A stretch of DNA of 64,000 nucleotides from Ignavibacteriales bacterium (lineage in GTDB: Bacteria > Bacteroidota > Ignavibacteria > Ignavibacteriales > Ignavibacteriaceae): NCBI GenBank assembly GCA_015709675.1, contig CP054182.1, forward strand, positions 723,448 through 787,447, in the 5' to 3' direction. Under the pieces are notes generated by a model. The model saw only the letters and a list, made by a program, of their open reading frames with translations, was not told the origin of the DNA and did not search any database. The stretch's first letter is position 1; each line of letters opens with the position of its first letter. Made by a program: the position numbers and the translations under genes. Below are positions 54,048 to 62,038 of this stretch, in pieces.

Positions 54048-55142
54048 ATGTTCCAAAGGCTACGGATTACCCCGAAGCAGCATACAGCCTTCCTCTTGGC
54101 TGTGGTTTCCATCAGTTTCTTTCTTTATGCGTATTCATCCGGTATTACGGGAATGACCCAGCTTAATGGCGCGGGATGCACCTGCCATGGTGATCTTTCC
54201 GCCGGAGTAACCGTCAGCATCGAAGGACCGGATACACTGAGTCCCGGTCAGGTTGCCTCGTACACTGTTTCCATCTCAGGCGGACCTCTCACCCGCGGCG
54301 GGACGAATATCGCGGTATCAGGCGGATCTCTGGCCACGCTTCTTGGCTCAGGATTACAGAAAATCGGGAACGAACTGACCCACACTTCACCAAAGCAGCC
54401 GGTCTCAGGCGCTGTAACGTTTGCTTTTAATTACACAGCACCGAACACAACCGGTAATGTAACGATGCATGCAAACGGAAACAGTGTGAATTTCAACGGC
54501 GGTAATGACGGAGATCAGTGGAATTTTGCTCCTTCAAAAACCATCACCGTGGCAAACATTGTTCCGGTTGAGCTGACCTCATTCACTGCGTCGGTATCCG
54601 ACGGTGAAGTTGCGCTGACCTGGTCAACCGCAACCGAAATGAACAACAAGGGCTTTGAAGTTGAGCGCGCTGAGGTCACCGGCGGAATTAAGCAGGAGTT
54701 CACCTCCCTTACCTTTATTCAGGGTTCAGGCACTACCACCGAACAGCGTGTATATAACTATACCGACCGTCCCGGCAAAGCGGGCCTGTATCAGTACCGC
54801 ATCAAGCAGACCGATTTTGACGGATCATTCACTTATTACAATCTTTCCGCTGAGACTGAGGTAACCATGCCGGAGCTATTTACGTTAGAGCAGAATTATC
54901 CGAATCCGTTTAACCCATCAACCCAGATACGATTCTCGCTGGCCTCGGAGTCATTTGTAACCATGAAGATATACTCCATCACCGGTCAGGAAGTAGCCAC
55001 ACTGCTTCAGAAGCAGATGGAAAAAGGAAGCCACAGCATCAGCTTCACGCCTGATGACTACGGCCTTACCAGCGGTGTGTATATATACACTCTTGATGCC
55101 GGTGACTATAAAGCTGCAAGAAAAATGGCGCTGACGAAATAA
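54048..55142 (+). CDS. Choice-of-anchor V protein with T9SS sorting domain
   Basis: A 364-aa exported protein; the signal segment is AFLLAVVSISFFLYAYSSG. The mature N-terminus has GAGCTCHGDLSAGVTVSIEG, the choice-of-anchor V type opening, then an Ig-like domain (SYTVSISGGPLTRGGTNIAV). The usual CxxCH of this family is CxCH here. A linker PVELTSFTASVSDGEVALTW and a complete type A sorting domain (NYPNPFNPSTQIRF...RKMALTK) follow. The start has AAAGGAG 7 nt upstream; the open frame extends to a TTG at 53985, which is rejected. A terminator follows at 55261. Confidence 0.85.
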   Translation: MFQRLRITPKQHTAFLLAVVSISFFLYAYSSGITGMTQLNGAGCTCHGDLSAGVTVSIEGPDTLSPGQVASYTVSISGGPLTRGGTNIAVSGGSLATLLGSGLQKIGNELTHTSPKQPVSGAVTFAFNYTAPNTTGNVTMHANGNSVNFNGGNDGDQWNFAPSKTITVANIVPVELTSFTASVSDGEVALTWSTATEMNNKGFEVERAEVTGGIKQEFTSLTFIQGSGTTTEQRVYNYTDRPGKAGLYQYRIKQTDFDGSFTYYNLSAETEVTMPELFTLEQNYPNPFNPSTQIRFSLASESFVTMKIYSITGQEVATLLQKQMEKGSHSISFTPDDYGLTSGVYIYTLDAGDYKAARKMALTK

Positions 55143-55195
55143 TTGATAGCGGATAATGGAGAATTGATAATTATTCAATATCAAAATAATTGAAA

Positions 55196-55440
55196 TCCGT
55201 AGGGACAGGCCGCGACCTGTCCTAATGCGGCAAATGCCTGCCAGTTATTACCACAAAACAAATCCTCCGGAAGAGAAATTCTTTTGGAGGATTTTTTATT
55301 TATAGTATAACCTGCTTTGTACATGCCGTGAAGAAGTTTAACGAAGAGTAGGCAGAGTTTTGGACACGGTGTCCTCAGACGAGATCGCGCAAAGAAGCAT
55401 CAAGCAAATGTTCGGACAGGTCGTGACCTGTCCTAATGAA
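55196..55440. repeat. GGACAGG-YCGYGA-CCTGTCC palindromes and spacer
   Basis: GGGACAGGCCGCGACCTGTC at 55202-55222 and GGACAGGTCGTGACCTGTCC at 55414-55433 are near-perfect palindromes followed by TAATG; a shorter relative (GGACAACTCGCGTGTTGTCA) is at 55472-55491. The open frame across 55360-55626 reads through these and is not a supported gene. Confidence 0.65.
55261..55297 (+). terminator. Rho-independent terminator
   Basis: Stem AATCCTCC / GGAGGATT with an inner GGAAGAG-CTTTT extension, then TTTTATTTAT. Confidence 0.85.
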
Positions 55441-55503
55441 TACCGGGTTGGGGAATCCATGTACACAATAGGACAACTCGCGTGTTGTCACAAGGAAGGG
55501 TTA

Positions 55504-55546
55504 ATAAAAAAATCCTCCGGGAAAACTGTTGTCTTTACCCGGAGGA
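55504..55546 (-). terminator. Terminator of the thioester-domain gene
   Basis: On the minus strand TCCTCCGGG / CCCGGAGGA form the stem, followed by TTTTTTTATTAA. It lies about 100 nt after the stop at 55644. Confidence 0.8.
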
Positions 55547-55643
55547 GTTCATTCACCAATACATGGGGGTATGCAGAAGAATTACGAATTTTGAAGAATG
55601 AATTGAAAACATTTCATAACTCATAATTCACACCTCATAATTC

Positions 55644-57911
55644 TTACTTCAACAACGCCATTTTCCGGCTGAGCACGGTGCCATTTGCTTTAAGAACATA
55701 GAAGTAGGTTCCGCTGCTGAGACCGCTTGCGTTAAAGTTTACAGAGTGGCTTCCGGCTTCGCGGTATCCGTTTACTAAATCAGCTACTTTATTGCCGAGC
55801 ACGTCATAAACCTGAAGCGTTACGCTTCCAGGGTTACCAACAGAGAATCTGATTTCAGTTGACGGGTTAAACGGATTCGGGTAATTCTGATCCAGATTGT
55901 ATTCACCCGGTGAGGCAGCTTCAGAATTTATTCCGGTAACGCCGGATGAGAATAACATCGCCATTGAGCCGGGTGCATTAAAGAAGCCAGGCATGTTACC
56001 CTGTGAAGCTGAGATTACTTCAGCAAAATTTGCGATGGTGGTATCACGCGTAAGGTTTCCGGTAAAAGGAGCTAAATTAAACTGACCTGAACCATACATG
56101 CAGCGAACCATTGTCTGACCCGTAATTATTCCAGCCGGAAAATCTAAGGCTGCAAAAGGAGCAAGTACTGATCCGGTTACATTGATACCTGAAATATGGA
56201 GTTTTTCTGCTTCATAAAAATTGAATAATATATTTTCCTGCACTGCTCCGGTAAGAAAAATTCCGCCAAACATACGGGTGCTGTCACCGCTTACGTTAAC
56301 CAGCACGGTAGAATTTACGGGAACATCTATGTTTAACTGATTTGAACCAAGCAATAAACTGCCATCCAGATAAAATACATTCAGATCAGGATTGGTGCCA
56401 ACCAGACTTATCTGCATTCCGGTATGATAAACAGAACCTGATTGCGAAAGAGTGGCAAGCTGAACCGAAAGATTTTGTAAATGCAGCTTTGCGGCGGGGA
56501 AGTTTATGACGCTGTCCTGAAAAATGCCGCCATCAGCCGAGAATCCAATTGTTGAAGTAATATAATTCTGATAGACAGCTCTTCCGTTATATACACGTCC
56601 GATCATATAGGTAAGATGATTACCCACAACAAGCACATCACCTGAATTTGGAGGAAGCTGATCACCAACACTATAGCCGGTCAGGTTTGCGATTCCGCCT
56701 ACGGCAAGTTTACCCTGAGTGTCAGCAGAGGGCTGAATTAAGGTATCAAGAACAAAAAGATTAAATAGGGCTGCGGCGCCAAAATTAAATGAAGCGGCCG
56801 CAACATTTGAATAATCTACCTGCACCTGAAGAAGAAGCACTGCGGAATCACCCGCGCTGATGTTGCCGGCAGTCCAGATACCTGTGGCCGGATTATATAC
56901 ACCTGAAGGCACGGCTGAAACGAAATCAAAAATATCAGCCAGCTGATCTGATACTTCAACACCTTCAGCATTAGCAGAGCCGGTGTTTTTTACGGTGATT
57001 CTATAGCTGATGATATCTCCGTTGTTTGCGACAATCTGATCAACAGCTTTGTTAACAACCAGATCAATCTGATTGAACCAGGTGATGGTTCTGTGGATGG
57101 TACGTGCGGCAATAGTTGGAGTTGCCAGAATAAGTTTCTGCTTTCCGTTTGGGTCTGCTACATGATAATATTTTGTACCGGCCGGAATTCCAACCGTACC
57201 TGAAACGGAAATAGTTGCATTGGTGACTCCGACGCCTGGGATTATCGTAAGAACTGGTGAAACACCAGTGGGTCCCGTTACGGTTGTTGTGCTGCTAAGC
57301 GTACCCGAAGTAGTTGAAAGCGTAATGGTAACGTTCGGCATTGCAATACCCATGTTGTCAAACGCCTGTACGGTAAAACTGATGGGGCTCCCTATTGCAA
57401 ATGACTGAGCAGGAATATCAACAAAAAATGATTGAAGACTAAGCACATGTGCGTGAAGATTTGCGTCTGCAATAATATCAAGCGCCCTGGTTCTTACATC
57501 ATTAGCGCCTGTAACTCCCGCAACATTCAAACCATCAGCATAATGCCATAAAGCGAGCTGAACCGCCGCAGCTTCTTTTTCCACGGTTGAGGCAGAACCC
57601 GTGTAGGGGTAGGGTTTGAAGGGATAATAATTGTTGAGAATGTAGGTAAGCATACTGTCCGTAGATGACACATCCTGATATTGCTGATTATACGCTATCA
57701 GGTTTGCGAGATCTATGCAGTATAAGTTTGTTGGATTGCCGTCAATGGTGGCATTAAAAGTGCCGGCAAACACTGTCTTGCTAAAAGGAGCCGGCAGCGT
57801 AACATTCACCCCTTTATGAGTGCCGGATACCGTTGCAATGCTTTGCACATCAGCAAACGAATGAACGCTAATTAAAGCGAATAACACAAAAGAAATAAAT
57901 GAGTTGTTCAT
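55644..57911 (-). CDS. Thioester-domain, choice-of-anchor A adhesin with T9SS sorting domain
   Basis: A 755-aa exported protein. After a signal peptide (SFVLFALISVHSFA) comes a domain with NLYCIDLAN (C65) and AAAVQLALWHYADG (Q118). This Cys ... Q-x-A-x-W pattern is that of thioester-forming adhesin domains, which bond covalently to host or surface amines in Gram-positive pili. Then an Ig-like segment (FTVQAFDNMGIAMPNVTITLS), a DUF11 domain (about 282-370, ISYRITVKNTGSANAEGVEV), a choice-of-anchor A domain (about 370-620) and a type A sorting domain from about 675 (NYPNPFNPSTEIRF). It should be displayed on the cell surface by T9SS. Monocistronic, with its own terminator. Confidence 0.82.
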   Translation of the reverse strand: MNNSFISFVLFALISVHSFADVQSIATVSGTHKGVNVTLPAPFSKTVFAGTFNATIDGNPTNLYCIDLANLIAYNQQYQDVSSTDSMLTYILNNYYPFKPYPYTGSASTVEKEAAAVQLALWHYADGLNVAGVTGANDVRTRALDIIADANLHAHVLSLQSFFVDIPAQSFAIGSPISFTVQAFDNMGIAMPNVTITLSTTSGTLSSTTTVTGPTGVSPVLTIIPGVGVTNATISVSGTVGIPAGTKYYHVADPNGKQKLILATPTIAARTIHRTITWFNQIDLVVNKAVDQIVANNGDIISYRITVKNTGSANAEGVEVSDQLADIFDFVSAVPSGVYNPATGIWTAGNISAGDSAVLLLQVQVDYSNVAAASFNFGAAALFNLFVLDTLIQPSADTQGKLAVGGIANLTGYSVGDQLPPNSGDVLVVGNHLTYMIGRVYNGRAVYQNYITSTIGFSADGGIFQDSVINFPAAKLHLQNLSVQLATLSQSGSVYHTGMQISLVGTNPDLNVFYLDGSLLLGSNQLNIDVPVNSTVLVNVSGDSTRMFGGIFLTGAVQENILFNFYEAEKLHISGINVTGSVLAPFAALDFPAGIITGQTMVRCMYGSGQFNLAPFTGNLTRDTTIANFAEVISASQGNMPGFFNAPGSMAMLFSSGVTGINSEAASPGEYNLDQNYPNPFNPSTEIRFSVGNPGSVTLQVYDVLGNKVADLVNGYREAGSHSVNFNASGLSSGTYFYVLKANGTVLSRKMALLK

Positions 57912-58608
57912 GGCTGACAGACCATTTAAATAAGTGAATAATCAATTGTTCAACAAAAGATGTGCCATATAAAGATGCCACAATTAAAGAAGTTATGGAC
58001 TTGTCATACGATCCCCCTCGTCTCAAACTGAGACTTTTAGCCAAATGTATCAAATTGGTTCAGTTAAGGCGGGGATGAGTTGGAAAGGTGTTTGGGGTGT
58101 TGGCTATGTGGGGTTTGGAGGAGGGGGTGGGACAATATGATAGAATAGTCGGGTTTAAGAGGGGGTCTGAAGGTGGATTAGAAATTTAGGAATGGTGTGA
58201 AGGAGGTGATTAAGTGGGGTTGGTTGAAATCAGTTAAGTGAGAAGGCACTTAAAGGGCTTTTGCAGCAGCCTTACGGGGAGTGTAATTATAAAATAAGTT
58301 CTTCCCGAAACAGTTGTTTTTGATGCTAATTATTACTTTTTGAGGTAATTTTATAATATTATCAGTTCCTTTCAGAGACTTCCATTTTTGCCTCCAACGG
58401 ATTCAATCTATTCTTCTTCGCACCAGTATGCCACGATTTAGTTTCACTTTTTAATGGAAATTTCCTGATAACCGATTGAAATAATAGCATTTATAGGTAT
58501 AAAATTCCCAATACTTAACTGAATTTCGAGCAATACGCACCAAATCGACAATACATACCATAATCCTCAATAAATTGCACTTTTCTAAACATATATGTTA
58601 ATTTCTGT
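57912..58608. other. Intergenic region, 697 nt
   Basis: No supported gene. GT-rich on the + strand around 58066-58250 (GGGGTTTGGAGGAGGGGGTG), then AT-rich from about 58280, marking the left edge of the second low-GC island. A small palindromic stretch TCTCAAACTGAGA is at 58020-58032. Confidence 0.5.
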
Positions 58609-58638
58609 TTGTTTTATTCCTGAATATGTGTATATTTG
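58609..58638 (+). promoter_or_regulatory. Bacteroidota-type promoter of the DUF4160 operon
   Basis: TTG (58609-58611), 19 nt, TATATTTG (58631-58638): an exact fit to TTG-N17-20-TANNTTTG. The expected transcription start is at or within a few nt of the ATG at 58644, so the first transcript would be leaderless or nearly so. Confidence 0.72.
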
Positions 58639-58643
58639 CACCC

Positions 58644-58901
58644 ATGAGTATAATTAATACACCAAATTTTAGCATTCATGTATGGGGGTTTGATCATCCC
58701 CCGCCGCATTGCCACGTCCGTTTTAAGGATGGTTCAAGTGTATGTGTGACTATACCTTTTATTGAACCAATGTATGGGGCTACAATAAGTTATGCAGTGA
58801 GAAAAGCAATTGAAGATAATCTTGACGAGATTGTGGATTACTGGGATGCCTTACATCCAATTAGACAACCGAAGAGAAAAAATAAAACGAAACTAAAATG
58901 A
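58644..58901 (+). CDS. DUF4160 family protein
   Basis: An 85-aa protein with the DUF4160 pattern HVWGFDHPPPHCHVRFKDG and a C-terminal DEIVDYWDALH helix. DUF4160 genes are very often next to a DUF2442 gene, as here, and the pair is usually viewed as toxin-antitoxin-like or regulatory; neither role is proven. An ATG at 58626 is in frame, but it lies upstream of the -7 element, so the ATG at 58644 is right. It overlaps the next gene by ATGA. Confidence 0.87.
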   Translation: MSIINTPNFSIHVWGFDHPPPHCHVRFKDGSSVCVTIPFIEPMYGATISYAVRKAIEDNLDEIVDYWDALHPIRQPKRKNKTKLK

Positions 58902-60418
58902 TACGCTGGACCAATACCTCATACCAAAAAATCAGGCATGCAAAATTTGCCAACGAAAATGTTGTTGTGATTTTTGAAAATGGAGACATTATTGAAGTTC
59001 CTATAGAAACTTTAATTCCGTTCGATGTTAGGAACATTGAATGGAATAAATTGCATTATAATCCATTTGAAATTATTATTCCTGCAAGCCCACATAGTTT
59101 AGAAATTCCTTGGGATAAACTAAGAGTAATGACGGACAAAGATTTTGCAAAATATCTAGCTAATAAGTCTGAAGAGCAGGCGAAACTTATAGGAGTTAAA
59201 ATTAAACGTCTTCGTGAACGAAATAACCTAAGCAGTAAAAATCTTGCAGAAAGAGCTGGTGTTTCAGCACAAACAATTTCGAGAATTGAAAAGGGACACA
59301 CTGATGTAAGCTTTGGAACTCTTCGTAAAATACTTGCCGCAATGGGTTTTTCATTAAAAGATTTAGCAAATCAGGAAATAGAACTAGAAATGGAAAAAAC
59401 TCAAAAGAGCTTCAATGTGCTTCTGAAAAGATTGAGTTATGCAGGGATTGATTCAAATTTTCTGACACGTAAAATTATTCCAGCAAGAATACAATTTGCA
59501 TTGAATGCCCAACCGCAAAGCGAACCCGCAATGTTACTTGATGAAGCCGCAAGTTATGTTTCTACTATTTATGGTTGGACACTAAACGAAATTTGGGGTA
59601 AAGAAAACTTAGTATTAGGACCCGAACCTGCTGAAATGGCTTTCTTTAAGAAACCAACAAATGCTAATGAAAATCAAGTAAAAGCATACTCTCATTATGC
59701 GTTTTACTTAGCAAAAGTTGTTTTGAAAGCATTTAACCAAAAGAACAGTATTGAATATCCTTACAGTATAGAAGAATTTAAGAATGAATATTTCAAGAAT
59801 TATCAAAACATTGATTTAATTGCACTTTTAGAATTTGTTTGGAATATGGGAATATGTGTTTTGCCGTTAAGCGATTCTGGCGTGTTTCATGGTGCATCTT
59901 GGAATATAGAAGGAAGGCATGTTGTTGTTTTAAAACAAAACACACAATCACATGCTAGGTGGATTTTTGATCTGTTGCATGAGTTGTATCATGTGTTTAT
60001 GCACCTAGATAAAGTAAACACATCAGTTGTTGAAGTTCAAGAAATGAATCCATTTTCGAATAATGAGTCAATGGAAGAACTTGAAGCAAACTCATTTGCA
60101 AATCAAGTGATATTTGGAGGTCGAGCGGAAGTTCTTACCGAAAAATGTGTGACCCTTGCGAAATACGACATCAAAAATTTAGCAAAAGCAGTTTCACATA
60201 TTGCCAAAAGAGAAAGGGTAAGAGAAGATTTTCTTTCAAATTATTTAGCTTTTAGATTGAGTTATCAAGGTGAAAATTGGTGGAGTACTGCAAATAAAAT
60301 GCAAGTGACAGAACCAAATCCATTTACTGTTGCATCAGATTTTTTGAAAGAGAAAATACAAATACAAAAACTCACCCCTATGGACTTTAGTTTATTGAAC
60401 TCAGCACTTGCAAACTAA
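58898..60418 (+). CDS. DUF2442-XRE-ImmA/IrrE fusion protein
   Basis: A 506-aa protein made of three parts. Residues 1-85 are a DUF2442 domain (FANENVVVIFENGDIIEVPIE). Residues 95-152 are an XRE/Cro helix-turn-helix (LRERNNLSSKNLAERAGVSAQTIS). A long middle part follows, then an ImmA/IrrE-type zinc protease domain with DLLHELYHVFMH near residue 360 and a downstream EELEANSFANQVIF motif that supplies the third ligand. In phage and ICE systems ImmA-type proteases cleave repressors to switch genes on. Here DNA-binding and protease parts share one chain. It is AT-rich like the genes that follow, and lies 12 nt upstream of the DUF4186-like gene, so it may control this operon. Confidence 0.87.
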   Translation: MIRWTNTSYQKIRHAKFANENVVVIFENGDIIEVPIETLIPFDVRNIEWNKLHYNPFEIIIPASPHSLEIPWDKLRVMTDKDFAKYLANKSEEQAKLIGVKIKRLRERNNLSSKNLAERAGVSAQTISRIEKGHTDVSFGTLRKILAAMGFSLKDLANQEIELEMEKTQKSFNVLLKRLSYAGIDSNFLTRKIIPARIQFALNAQPQSEPAMLLDEAASYVSTIYGWTLNEIWGKENLVLGPEPAEMAFFKKPTNANENQVKAYSHYAFYLAKVVLKAFNQKNSIEYPYSIEEFKNEYFKNYQNIDLIALLEFVWNMGICVLPLSDSGVFHGASWNIEGRHVVVLKQNTQSHARWIFDLLHELYHVFMHLDKVNTSVVEVQEMNPFSNNESMEELEANSFANQVIFGGRAEVLTEKCVTLAKYDIKNLAKAVSHIAKRERVREDFLSNYLAFRLSYQGENWWSTANKMQVTEPNPFTVASDFLKEKIQIQKLTPMDFSLLNSALAN

Positions 60419-60430
60419 AACAACAATATT

Positions 60431-61042
60431 ATGGCAAAGAAATTTAAAAGAGTTCCTCCAGATATTCCAGTTTCAGATTTAAGTCCACTGAATATATCGT
60501 GTGGCAGCACAAAATGTGATGACGGACTTCACTGTTTTAAAACCAGCGAAAGAACCGCAAAAAAATTTGGCAGTCACGGAGTTTGCAAAGAATGTGGTAC
60601 AAGTTTGATTGATTGGAAAAGAGTCCATCTAAATGATATCAATGATGCTAAATTCATTTTCGAATCTATGAAAAATGAATTGATAAGACATATTTACTGG
60701 CATACTCCAATAGAACAAGATGCTATTACAAATGCTCTGAAATCAACTAGAAATGAACTAAGAACACATGCAAAGAGAATATTAAAATCAAAGATTGGCA
60801 GTTCTAAGAATGCTTGGGATGGCAGACAAACGCCAATGACAGGCAACGAAATCGTGCATTATGCTCAACACGCAACGGCAACTTGTTGCAGAAAATGTTT
60901 AGAGTATTGGCATAACATAAAAAAAGACGAAGATCTAACAGATGAGCAGTTGGAATTTTGCACTGAGCTTGCAATGCTCTATATAGAAGAAAGAGTGCCG
61001 AATATTGATGATAAAAGATCAGAGGAAAATGGCAAATCTTGA
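60431..61042 (+). CDS. DUF4186-like zinc-binding protein
   Basis: A 203-aa protein. The N-terminus has paired cysteines (C24 and C29, then C52 and C55 in VCKECG) that look like a zinc ribbon. The rest has GRQTPMTGNEIVHYAQHATA at about 131-150, running straight into TCCRKCLEYWH, which matches my recollection of the DUF4186 family signature. That family has no known function. The zinc ribbon seems to be an addition to it. It is followed by an overlapping radical SAM gene (14 nt), which points to a shared pathway. Confidence 0.72.
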   Translation: MAKKFKRVPPDIPVSDLSPLNISCGSTKCDDGLHCFKTSERTAKKFGSHGVCKECGTSLIDWKRVHLNDINDAKFIFESMKNELIRHIYWHTPIEQDAITNALKSTRNELRTHAKRILKSKIGSSKNAWDGRQTPMTGNEIVHYAQHATATCCRKCLEYWHNIKKDEDLTDEQLEFCTELAMLYIEERVPNIDDKRSEENGKS

Positions 61043-62036
61043 TACTGAAGTTATGTCCTCAAGTCTGAGAGATAAAGCAATTGATATTGATCGAAGAGCA
61101 ATATTGATTACTAATTTTTCAGGCTCAGAACAAGAAAAAGATTTAACTGAACCGGCTAATTGTAATGGCTTTGGGAGGGTTCGTCATTTTAAACTTGATG
61201 CGGGAAATGATTGGATAAAAAACCCGTTACCCATTTTACCGGCAGCAAAAGCATTAGGTTTAAAACCAGATTCACAAATTCGAGCTCAAGTTTTTCAAAA
61301 TTCAGTTTGCAATTGGCGTTGTTGGTATTGTTTCGTTGATTATAAACTGTTGAAAGGTGATACAAAGCATGCTTCATTTCTAAGTTGTGATGAAATGGTG
61401 GATTTGTATTTAAAAGAAGAGAATCCTGCCTCAGTGATCGATTTAACGGGTGGACAACCTGACTTGACGCCTGAGTGGGTTCCCTGGATGATGCAAACAT
61501 TAAAAGAGAGAGGATTGAATGAAAAAATATTCTTATGGTCAGATGATAATTTAAGTAATGACTACTTATGGAAATATTTAAGTAATAAGCAAATTGATTT
61601 AATGTCTAACTATAAAATGTATTCAAGGGTCTGTTGTTTCAAGGGGATTGATGAAAAGTCTTTTTCACTTAACACAAAGGCAGAGCCAAAATTGTTTTTA
61701 AAACAATTTTATTTATGCCAACGTTTATTGCAAATTAATCTAGATTTATATTGCTACATCACACTGACTGCAAACACGGACACAAAGTTTGACATGGTTG
61801 TTCCAAAATTACTGGATATTGTACAAAATATTGACGAAGCACTACCATTACGAGTTTTGCCTTTAAGAATATTTAATACGTTTACACCTATTGTAAAAAG
61901 AATGGATGATGGGTTTAACGATATGTTGCAAGGTCAATATATTGCACTAGCCGTTTGGAAAAAAGAAATGGCGAAAAGGTTTACCGCGGAACAATTAAAC
62001 CAACCTATTACGGAAATTAAATTAAAAAAATATTAG
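61029..62036 (+). CDS. Radical SAM enzyme of unknown substrate
   Basis: A 335-aa protein with the 4Fe-4S motif C-N-W-R-C-W-Y-C (CxxxCxxC, near residues 94-101) at the first strand and the GG-x-P motif (DLTGGQPDLTPEW) that follows in radical SAM barrels. A leader of about 90 residues (NGFGRVRHFKLDAGNDWIKN) precedes the cluster. No SPASM or second cluster motif is seen near the C-terminus. It would use S-adenosylmethionine to make a 5-prime-deoxyadenosyl radical; the substrate is unknown. The ATG at 61029 has AGAGG just upstream; an ATG at 61008 and a TTG at 61005 are in frame. The methyltransferase gene starts 2 nt after its stop. Confidence 0.85.
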   Translation: MANLDTEVMSSSLRDKAIDIDRRAILITNFSGSEQEKDLTEPANCNGFGRVRHFKLDAGNDWIKNPLPILPAAKALGLKPDSQIRAQVFQNSVCNWRCWYCFVDYKLLKGDTKHASFLSCDEMVDLYLKEENPASVIDLTGGQPDLTPEWVPWMMQTLKERGLNEKIFLWSDDNLSNDYLWKYLSNKQIDLMSNYKMYSRVCCFKGIDEKSFSLNTKAEPKLFLKQFYLCQRLLQINLDLYCYITLTANTDTKFDMVVPKLLDIVQNIDEALPLRVLPLRIFNTFTPIVKRMDDGFNDMLQGQYIALAVWKKEMAKRFTAEQLNQPITEIKLKKY

Positions 62037-62038
62037 CT

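Noticed and set aside
54165-54200. Cytochrome c haem-binding site
   Set aside because: The motif is CxCH, one residue short of CxxCH.
55360-55626. Small gene of 88 codons
   Set aside because: The frame runs through GGACAGGTCGTGACCTGTCC repeats and the minus-strand terminator at 55504-55546.
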